From: Alphaproteobacteria bacterium
GTDB lineage: Bacteria; Pseudomonadota; Alphaproteobacteria; Micavibrionales; SZUA-601
Assembly (NCBI GenBank): GCA_003250865.1
Contig: QKJH01000044.1
Span: 1 to 5,337 of the forward strand
Reading direction: 5' to 3'
Length of the DNA stretch: 5,337 nucleotides
The notes beneath the pieces are model-generated. The model saw only the letters and a program-made list of their open reading frames with translations. It ran no database searches and was not told the DNA's origin. Of the stretch, positions 1 to 5,337 are shown piece by piece. Every line of letters starts with the position of its first letter. The stretch's first letter is position 1. Made by a program: the position numbers and the translations under genes.

Positions 1-1
1 T

Positions 2-163
2 AACATCATCCATGCGCTGGGTATTCCGCCTAGAACCGCCTCTACTCCACCGACTTCCGAAATGAAATTTCGCCCCTATATGCAAAAACATCCCATGGCA
101 CAACCTGCAAGCGATAACAGGGTCGAAAATAATGAAAAAAAAGTAATTCATGCCATTGAGTAG
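2..163 (+). CDS. C-terminal end of an unidentified protein (partial)
   Basis: A reading frame enters from the left edge and stays open for 53 codons to a TAG at 161-163, so only the C-terminus is visible and the start lies outside the window. The visible part begins with a short, possibly helical hydrophobic segment (NIIHALGIPPR). It continues through a Ser/Thr/Pro-rich stretch (TASTPPTSE) into a polar, charged tail rich in Asn, Lys and Glu, which looks like a disordered C-terminal extension. I do not recognise the family and see no domain motif, signal or membrane segment. It is on the same strand as ugd, with 65 bases between its stop and the ugd start, so it could be an upstream operon member or a separate unit. 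Because only the tail is visible, the frame could be open by chance; the absence of stops over 160 bases and the natural-looking tail make a real gene more likely than not. Confidence 0.5.
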   Translation, partial: NIIHALGIPPRTASTPPTSEMKFRPYMQKHPMAQPASDNRVENNEKKVIHAIE

Positions 164-184
164 ATGTTTTTTGTCATCTATAGT
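156..184 (+). promoter_or_regulatory. Possible sigma-70-type promoter for ugd-pgm
   Basis: TTGAGT (156-161) and TATAGT (179-184) are separated by 17 bases and match the -35 and -10 consensus at 4 of 6 and 5 of 6 positions. Transcription would begin near 190-192, giving a leader of roughly 38 bases before the ugd ATG. The -35 element overlaps the last codons of the upstream gene. A second TTG-type hexamer (TTGTCA, 171-176) has no good -10 partner. This is a pattern match by eye in AT-rich DNA, so chance occurrence is possible; no operator or regulator site is evident. Confidence 0.35.
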
Positions 185-212
185 AATCCCACATTTTACG
201 CAACCTTTCTTC

Positions 213-218
213 AAGGGA
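213..218 (+). promoter_or_regulatory. Ribosome binding site of ugd
   Basis: AAGGGA lies 10 bases before the ATG at 229. It supports that start over the in-frame ATG at 241, which would be 22 bases away and would cut off the first beta strand of the NAD-binding fold. Confidence 0.6.
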
Positions 219-228
219 TTCTATTCGC

Positions 229-1584
229 ATGAAAATAACAATGATTGGTACGGGCTATGTCGGCCTTGTCTCCGGAACCTGCTTTGCCGAGTTAGGGTTT
301 GAAACGGTCTGTGTAGACAAAAACCCGCAAAAGATTGAAACATTGAATAACGGTGGTGTACCTATTTTCGAGCCGGGTCTGGACGAGCTGATTAAACGTC
401 AGGTGGAGGGCAAACGCCTTTCCTTTACCACTGATGTGGCTTCCGCCGTACAACAGGCAGATATCGTCTTTATCGGTGTTGGAACCCCTACCAGCGCCGA
501 TGGAATGAGCACTGATCTTTCCTATGTCGAATCTGCAGCCAAAGATATTGCGGAAAATCTAAAGGGTTATACAGCTGTTGTTGTAAAATCAACCGTTCCG
601 GTGGGCACTTGCCGCCATGTCGAGTCCATTATCCGCAAAGCAAATCCGAAAGCGGAGTTCAATATCTGTTCAAACCCTGAATTCCTGCGCGAAGGTTCGG
701 CCATTCAGGATTTTCTGGCACCTGACCGCGTGGTTGTCGGTACCGATAATCCAAAATCCAAAGCATTGTTGCAAAAACTCTATTCCCCGTTGGAAAAGAA
801 AGGCCACAGCGTTCTATTCACAAAAATAGAAAGCTCCGAGCTGATTAAATATGCAGCAAATGCCTTTTTGGCCACTAAAATCTCATTTATCAATCAAATC
901 GCTGATTTGGCTGAAAAAGTCGGCGCAGATGTCAGTGATATAGCTCTGGGTATTGGTCTTGATAACCGTATCGGTAAGAAGTTCCTGCAAGCCGGCCCGG
1001 GTTACGGCGGTTCCTGTTTTCCCAAAGACACCAAATCGTTGGCCACTACAGCCAAACAGTTTGACTGCCCGATTACCATTGTTGACGCCGTCATTCAGGC
1101 CAATGAAGACCGTAAGAAAGCCATGGCACAGCGTGTGTCCGATGCCTTTAACAGCAAAACAAGCGGTAAAACCATCGCTGTGCTGGGCGTAGCCTTCAAG
1201 CCGAACACGGATGACATGCGTGATGCGCCGGCTTTGGATATTTTACCCGCGCTGATTGAGATGGGCTTTTCATTAAAAGCATACGACCCCGAAGCCACTG
1301 AAGAAGCTAAGAAAATACTTAAACAAAGTGAAATAACATGGTGCAATACCAAAGAAGATGCTTTGCAAAATTCCGATGCTCTTCTGGTACTGACGGAATG
1401 GGACGAATTCATGGCCTTGACTCCGGGCGTACTCGAACAATATCTTAATACAAAGACTGTCATTGACTTGCGTAATATTTTTAATGTCGAAGATATGACA
1501 CAAGCGGGATTTACCTATATCAGTATCGGAAAAAAACCTCATTTTCCACTTAAAGAAATTAACATAAAATCTTGTAACAACTAA
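229..1584 (+). CDS. ugd: UDP-glucose 6-dehydrogenase
   Basis: This cytoplasmic enzyme oxidises UDP-glucose to UDP-glucuronate with two NAD+, supplying glucuronate and derived sugars for exopolysaccharide, capsule or LPS. The 451 residues are close to the usual bacterial length. The N-terminal Rossmann domain (about 1-190) opens with the dinucleotide-binding motif GTGYVG (7-12) and carries KSTVPVGT (120-127) and NPEFLREG (149-156). The central dimerisation domain (about 200-300) has Lys207 and Asn211 in SSELIKYAANAF, then GPGYGGSCFPKD with the catalytic Cys263 and Asp267. These sit at a constant +3 offset from Lys204, Asn208, Cys260 and Asp264 of the Streptococcus pyogenes enzyme as I remember it. 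The C-terminal UDP-binding domain (about 314-430) contains GVAFKPNTDDMRD (320-332). All key residues are present, so it should be active. The start is set by AAGGGA at 213-218 and by the canonical MKITMIGTGYVG opening. The gene for a phosphohexomutase follows after 19 bases, consistent with one transcript. The last 16 or so residues form a Lys/Asn-rich tail beyond the usual end of the fold. A close relative such as GDP-mannose dehydrogenase is less likely, given the overall match to Ugd. Confidence 0.95.
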   Translation: MKITMIGTGYVGLVSGTCFAELGFETVCVDKNPQKIETLNNGGVPIFEPGLDELIKRQVEGKRLSFTTDVASAVQQADIVFIGVGTPTSADGMSTDLSYVESAAKDIAENLKGYTAVVVKSTVPVGTCRHVESIIRKANPKAEFNICSNPEFLREGSAIQDFLAPDRVVVGTDNPKSKALLQKLYSPLEKKGHSVLFTKIESSELIKYAANAFLATKISFINQIADLAEKVGADVSDIALGIGLDNRIGKKFLQAGPGYGGSCFPKDTKSLATTAKQFDCPITIVDAVIQANEDRKKAMAQRVSDAFNSKTSGKTIAVLGVAFKPNTDDMRDAPALDILPALIEMGFSLKAYDPEATEEAKKILKQSEITWCNTKEDALQNSDALLVLTEWDEFMALTPGVLEQYLNTKTVIDLRNIFNVEDMTQAGFTYISIGKKPHFPLKEINIKSCNN

Positions 1585-1588
1585 TTTC

Positions 1589-1593
1589 CGGAG
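1589..1593 (+). promoter_or_regulatory. Ribosome binding site of the phosphohexomutase gene
   Basis: CGGAG lies inside the 19-base gap after the ugd stop and 10 bases before the ATG at 1604. It gives the second gene its own translation signal. I see no convincing promoter or terminator in this gap, which favours co-transcription with ugd. Confidence 0.6.
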
Positions 1594-1603
1594 CTTTGTA
1601 TCC

Positions 1604-3022
1604 ATGAGTGATTATACCGCGTATCAATTCGATTCTTCAATCCTGCGCGAGTATGATATTCGCGGCGTTGTCGGAAAAACCCTCAACGAAAAAGATGCCC
1701 TTTATGTCGGACTGGCATTTGGCACACGCTTGGTCAATGACGGATATAAAACGCTTGGGCTCAGCTATGATGGGCGCCATTCTTCACCTTCCCTAGCCAA
1801 AGCGCTTATCGAAGGACTGAATGCCTGCGGGATTGATGTCGAGTTTTACGGCATCGGCCCGACCCCGATGGCCTATTATGCCCAAGCCGAACGTGATTTG
1901 GACGCTTGTATTTCAGTGACAGGATCGCATAACCCCCCGGATTATAACGGTATCAAAATGGTAACGCGAGATAATCCGGTTTACGGCGAGCAAATCAAGC
2001 AACTTGGCGAGATTGCCGCCAGCGGGCAGTTTGCACTGTCTCCGGAAAAAGGCACCTGTACGGAAATAGATATTTACGAAGAATACACAAGCCGTCTTGC
2101 CGCCGACTATCATGAACCGCCTCCCGGTCAAAAACCGTTGAAAGTTGTCTGGGATGCAGGCAATGGCGCAGCGGGTGCTGTGCTGAAACAACTGGCTGAA
2201 AAGCTTCCCGGTGAACATATTTTGTTGTTCGAAGACGTGGATGGTGACTTTCCGAACCACCATCCTGACCCTTCAGTCGAAGCTAATCTTGAGGATTTGC
2301 GCCGTCTTGTTGCAGACTATCAGGCCGATGTCGGCGTTGCCTTTGACGGTGATGGCGATCGTATCGGCGTAATTGACCCTCTGGGTACTGTTTTGTGGGG
2401 CGATCAACTGACTGCCCTGTTCATGAAGGAAATTTTGACGCGTAATCCCGAAAACAAACAATGCATCTTTGATGTAAAATGCTCAAAACCCGTTCTCGAC
2501 CGCGTTACCCAATGGGGCGGCGAACCTGTTTTGTGGAAAACGGGACATTCACTCGCCAAAGTCAAACTCAAAGAAACCGGCGCACCGCTTGGCGGTGAAA
2601 TGTCCGGCCATATTTTCATCAAAGATGGGTTTTACGGCCATGACGACGCGCTATACAATGCTATCCGCCTATTCAATGTCATTTATGCTTTTGGTGATGT
2701 TACCAAGCTGATTTCCCTATTCCCGCGCAGCTCTGCTACACCTGAAATCCGCTTTTCGGTACCGGAGGAAGACAAATTCGCGATTATTGACCGTATAAAG
2801 GCCAATTTAACAACAGATAGCACCGTTTCTGTACTGGCCATTGATGGTGTACGTGTCACAACACCGGACGGATGGTTTCTTGTTCGCGCTTCCAATACCG
2901 AAAATGCCCTGACTATCCGCGCTGAAGCGGTACGACCCGACAGGTTTGAGCCGATAAAACAGCGCATGGCGGACGAACTGGCCAAAGCCGGCGCCCCTAT
3001 TCCCAAAGAAAAGCTGAACTAA
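1604..3022 (+). CDS. pgmG: Phosphoglucomutase/phosphomannomutase (alpha-D-phosphohexomutase)
   Basis: A cytoplasmic Mg2+-dependent enzyme that interconverts the 6-phosphate and 1-phosphate of glucose and/or mannose through a bisphosphate intermediate, feeding UDP-glucose and GDP-mannose synthesis. The 472 residues show the four-domain layout of the AlgC/PgmG family. Domain I (about 12-145) holds TGSHNPPDYNG with the phosphoserine Ser108, the same number as in Pseudomonas aeruginosa AlgC. Domain II (about 160-262) holds the metal loop DGDGDRIG with Asp248, Asp250 and Asp252. Domain III (about 265-380) holds the sugar-recognition loop GEMSGH (Glu332, Ser334, His336). Domain IV (about 390-465) holds the phosphate-binding loop RASNTEN (Arg428, Ser430, Asn431, Thr432). 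No key residue is missing. The GEMSGH loop is typical of enzymes accepting both glucose and mannose substrates, unlike the glucosamine mutase GlmM. The sequence resembles alphaproteobacterial PgmG proteins; algC and manB are other names in use. Substrate preference cannot be read from sequence. The position just after ugd suggests a role in UDP-glucuronate supply. Confidence 0.93.
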   Translation: MSDYTAYQFDSSILREYDIRGVVGKTLNEKDALYVGLAFGTRLVNDGYKTLGLSYDGRHSSPSLAKALIEGLNACGIDVEFYGIGPTPMAYYAQAERDLDACISVTGSHNPPDYNGIKMVTRDNPVYGEQIKQLGEIAASGQFALSPEKGTCTEIDIYEEYTSRLAADYHEPPPGQKPLKVVWDAGNGAAGAVLKQLAEKLPGEHILLFEDVDGDFPNHHPDPSVEANLEDLRRLVADYQADVGVAFDGDGDRIGVIDPLGTVLWGDQLTALFMKEILTRNPENKQCIFDVKCSKPVLDRVTQWGGEPVLWKTGHSLAKVKLKETGAPLGGEMSGHIFIKDGFYGHDDALYNAIRLFNVIYAFGDVTKLISLFPRSSATPEIRFSVPEEDKFAIIDRIKANLTTDSTVSVLAIDGVRVTTPDGWFLVRASNTENALTIRAEAVRPDRFEPIKQRMADELAKAGAPIPKEKLN

Positions 3023-3026
3023 TATA

Positions 3027-3066
3027 AGAAAAAGGTAATAGAGAAAACCCCGTATTACCTTTTTCT
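3027..3066. terminator. Bidirectional intrinsic terminator between convergent genes
   Basis: A perfect 14-bp inverted repeat (arms 3027-3040 and 3053-3066) encloses a 12-base loop. Each arm carries an A5 or T5 run at its outer side, with a central GG/CC. Read on the plus strand the hairpin ends in TTTTT (3060-3064), with another T6 at 3077-3082, and it can end the ugd-pgm transcript 4 bases after the stop codon. Read on the minus strand it again ends in TTTTT and can end the aconitase transcript 21 bases after its stop. The stem has few GC pairs, so its strength is uncertain, but position, symmetry and T runs fit a shared terminator well. Confidence 0.8.
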
Positions 3067-3087
3067 GTTATAGCAATTTTTTCAAGC

Positions 3088-5337
3088 CTATCGAGCCAAA
3101 TTCTTCAACACATAGTGCAGGATTCCGCCCGCTTGCAGATAGTCTACTTCGTCTTGCGTATTCAAACGGGCAATCACCTTGATGCGTACGGAAGAACCGC
3201 TGGGGTATTCAACATCCACGGATAGCTCTTTACCGGGAGACAGGCCTTCGGCAATCCCTTCGATGGTCAAGACCTCCTCACCCGTCAGGTTAAGCGACTG
3301 GCGGGAATAGCCTTTGCCAAACTGAAGCGGTATAACGCCCATGCCAATCAGGTTGGAACGGTGGATACGCTCGAAACTTTCGGCAATAACGGCACGAACA
3401 CCCAACAAGCGGGTACCTTTGGCCGCCCAATCACGGCTGGAGCCTGTGCCGTATTCTTTGCCGGCAATCACTACCAACGGAGTTCCTTCCTCACCATAGC
3501 GCATGGCGGCATCATAAATGGGCATTTGTTCGCCTGTTGGAATATATTTCGTCATCCCGCCTTCGACCCCGTCAAGCATTTCATTCTTGATACGGATATT
3601 GGCAAACGTACCGCGCATCATAACCTCGTGATTGCCGCGGCGTGAGCCGTAGGAGTTGAACAGACGTTGCTCAACACGGTTCTCGGTCAGGTATTTTCCT
3701 GCCGGAGAATCCTTTTTGATATTACCCGCGGGTGAAATATGGTCGGTTGTCACGCTATCGCCTAAAATGGCCAATGGCCGCGCCTTGACAATGTCGTCCA
3801 TCGGCACATTGTCCAGCGTCAGTCCATCAAAGAACGGCGGATTTTTCACATAGGTCGAGGATACATCCCAATCATAGTTTTGCCCCTCTGTCACATCGAT
3901 TTCCTGCCATTCTTCGGTACCGGTAAACACATCCGCATAGCGCGTGGTAAACATGTCCGGCGACAAGGAATTGGCCAGCAAGGCCTGAATTTCCGACGAA
4001 GACGGCCAAATATCTTTCAAATAGACATCATCCCCTTTGAAATCCTGTCCCAAAGGCTCGGTCAAAATGTCTTTCTTCATCGAACCGAGCAGCGCATAAG
4101 CAACCACCAAAGGCGGTGAAGCCAGATAGTTGGATTTCACCTGTGACGAAATACGCCCTTCAAAGTTACGGTTGCCCGAAAGCACCGAAACAACATGCAT
4201 TTTATTAGCATCCACCGCTTTGCCCACCGGTTCAGGTAGCGGGCCGGAGTTGCCGATACAAGTCGTACAGCCATACCCCACCAGATTAAAGCCCAGCGCA
4301 TCCAAATCTTCCTGTAGATCCGCCTTGGCCAGATAATCCGTCACAACTTTTGAACCGGGTGCTAGCGAGGTTTTTACCCACGGCTTGACACTCAACCCTT
4401 TTTCGCGTGCCTTACGTGCCACCAGACCGGCTGCAATCATCACGGACGGGTTCGAGGTGTTGGTACAGCTGGTAATCGCCGCAATGACAATATCCCCGTC
4501 CCGAAGTCCATATTCTTCTTTTTCAACCGGAAATTCCGGCATGCTCTCATAGCGTTCATCGCCGATATCCTTGCGTAGAACATCGTCAAATTCTTTGGCG
4601 GCATCCGCCAGAATTACCCTGTCCTGCGGGCGTTTTGGGCCGGCAATTGAGGGCACGACATCGCCCAAATCCAGCTCCAGCGTATCGGTAAATTCAGGCT
4701 CGTCCCCTTTGCCGCGCCACAATCCCTGTAGCTTGGCATATTCGCGTACCAGCGCTACCGTTTCTTCGCTACGGCCGGTAAATTCCAGATAATTCAGTGT
4801 TTCATCATCAATCGGGAAAAAGCCGCACGTTGCACCGTATTCGGGTGCCATATTGGCAATGGTTGCGCGGTCGGCCAAAGAAAGGAAAGCCAGCCCGTCA
4901 CCGTAAAATTCAACAAATTTGTCCACCACGCCTTTTTTTCGAAGCATCTGTGTCACCGTTAACACCAAATCGGTAGCCGTAGCCCCTTCGGAAAGCTCGC
5001 CCGTCAGCTTAAAGCCGATAACCTCGGGAATAAGCATAGAGATAGGTTGCCCCAACATGGCGGCCTCGGCCTCAATCCCGCCAACGCCCCAGCCCAGCAC
5101 GGCCAGACCGTTAATCATAGTGGTATGGCTGTCCGTGCCCACCAGCGTATCGGGATAAACGGTAACATCGCCGTTAGCATCGGTATTTTTCCACACCGTC
5201 TGGCCAAGATATTCCAGATTGACCTGATGGCAGATACCGGTTCCGGGCGGCACCACGCGGAAATTATCGAACGCCCCCTGTCCCCATTTTAAAAATTCAT
5301 AGCGTTCCTTGTTACGTTCAAATTCGCGCTCCACATT
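3088..5337 (-). CDS. acnA: Aconitate hydratase, AcnA type (partial, N-terminus beyond right edge)
   Basis: This [4Fe-4S] enzyme isomerises citrate to isocitrate through cis-aconitate in the TCA cycle. The frame runs from TAG (3088-3090) to the window edge: 749 codons are visible. The in-frame GTG at 5332-5334 is an internal valine (NVEREFERNKERY) and not a start. Landmarks in protein order are VVPPGTGICHQVNLEYL, then DSHTTM (5116-5133) with GWGVGGIEAEAAMLGQP after it. The cluster ligands are one cysteine in SCTNTSNP (4465-4467) and two in GCTTC (4267-4269 and 4258-4260). Next come DSVTTDHISPAGNI at the start of the swivelling domain and KEYGTGSSRDWAAK (3418-3459) of the active site. The cysteine spacing (66 and 3 residues) equals that of Escherichia coli AcnA (435, 501, 504, from memory). 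About 144 residues should therefore lie outside, for a full length near 893. The IRP1/AcnA-like domain order, with the swivel domain C-terminal, excludes AcnB. The 2-methylisocitrate-forming AcnD is possible but less likely. The gene converges on the ugd-pgm pair and shares its terminator; its promoter is not in the window. Confidence 0.95.
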   Translation of the reverse strand, partial: NVEREFERNKERYEFLKWGQGAFDNFRVVPPGTGICHQVNLEYLGQTVWKNTDANGDVTVYPDTLVGTDSHTTMINGLAVLGWGVGGIEAEAAMLGQPISMLIPEVIGFKLTGELSEGATATDLVLTVTQMLRKKGVVDKFVEFYGDGLAFLSLADRATIANMAPEYGATCGFFPIDDETLNYLEFTGRSEETVALVREYAKLQGLWRGKGDEPEFTDTLELDLGDVVPSIAGPKRPQDRVILADAAKEFDDVLRKDIGDERYESMPEFPVEKEEYGLRDGDIVIAAITSCTNTSNPSVMIAAGLVARKAREKGLSVKPWVKTSLAPGSKVVTDYLAKADLQEDLDALGFNLVGYGCTTCIGNSGPLPEPVGKAVDANKMHVVSVLSGNRNFEGRISSQVKSNYLASPPLVVAYALLGSMKKDILTEPLGQDFKGDDVYLKDIWPSSSEIQALLANSLSPDMFTTRYADVFTGTEEWQEIDVTEGQNYDWDVSSTYVKNPPFFDGLTLDNVPMDDIVKARPLAILGDSVTTDHISPAGNIKKDSPAGKYLTENRVEQRLFNSYGSRRGNHEVMMRGTFANIRIKNEMLDGVEGGMTKYIPTGEQMPIYDAAMRYGEEGTPLVVIAGKEYGTGSSRDWAAKGTRLLGVRAVIAESFERIHRSNLIGMGVIPLQFGKGYSRQSLNLTGEEVLTIEGIAEGLSPGKELSVDVEYPSGSSVRIKVIARLNTQDEVDYLQAGGILHYVLKNLAR

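Noticed and set aside
1585..1603. A regulatory element or small gene between ugd and pgm
   Set aside because: The gap is only 19 bases and is accounted for by a Shine-Dalgarno sequence.
1095..1605. Two overlapping minus-strand open frames (about 122 and 110 codons) opposite the 3' half of ugd
   Set aside because: They lie wholly antisense to a well-conserved gene, show no recognisable motif, and such frames arise from the codon pattern of the real gene.
1913..3006. Several minus-strand open frames opposite the phosphohexomutase gene
   Set aside because: All lie within a confidently assigned gene and their translations show no domain or natural-looking organisation.
3361..5292. Several plus-strand open frames opposite aconitase
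   Set aside because: They are antisense to a conserved enzyme; the translations are Ser/Thr/Pro- or His-rich in the way expected of shadow frames.
5332..5334. GTG as the aconitase start codon
   Set aside because: The frame stays open to the window edge. The sequence here aligns with internal AcnA sequence before VVPPGTGICHQ, and cysteine positions imply about 144 missing residues.
3088..5337. An unusual or degraded aconitase, or a fusion
   Set aside because: The three cluster cysteines, the DSHTTM and GSSRDW motifs and domain spacing are all intact, with no frameshift or insert.

Overview
This window appears to be ordinary bacterial chromosome, most likely from an alphaproteobacterium. The assignment rests mainly on the phosphohexomutase: its opening (SILREYDIRGVVG), the stretch around FPNHHPDPSVE and the run MSGHIFIKDGFYGHDDALY match the alphaproteobacterial PgmG-like type as I remember it. 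Base composition looks moderate (about half G+C by eye) and even across the three complete or long genes. I see no compositional break, insertion sequence, tRNA, CRISPR array or phage gene.

Layout, left to right. (1) The last 53 codons of an unidentified plus-strand gene, ending at 163. (2) A 65-base gap holding a Shine-Dalgarno sequence and the -10 half of a possible sigma-70-type promoter, whose -35 lies at the end of the upstream gene. (3) ugd, complete, UDP-glucose 6-dehydrogenase, 229-1584. (4) A phosphoglucomutase/phosphomannomutase gene, complete, 1604-3022, 19 bases after ugd and probably co-transcribed with it. (5) A 65-base gap between convergent genes, with a perfect 14-bp inverted repeat that can serve as a terminator in both directions. 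(6) An aconitase (acnA type) on the minus strand, 3088 to beyond the right edge; its N-terminal part, about 144 residues, lies outside the window.

How the genes work together: the mutase interconverts glucose-6-P and glucose-1-P (and the mannose equivalents), and Ugd oxidises UDP-glucose to UDP-glucuronate. The pair therefore flanks the UDP-glucose pyrophosphorylase (GalU) step in making sugar nucleotides for exopolysaccharide, capsule or LPS. No galU is visible here. Aconitase belongs to the TCA cycle, is transcribed towards the sugar genes, and is probably a chance neighbour.

I looked for an undescribed system and found none. All three recognised genes keep their key catalytic residues. 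The loose ends are the unidentified upstream tail, the symmetric shared terminator and a short lysine/asparagine-rich tail on Ugd.
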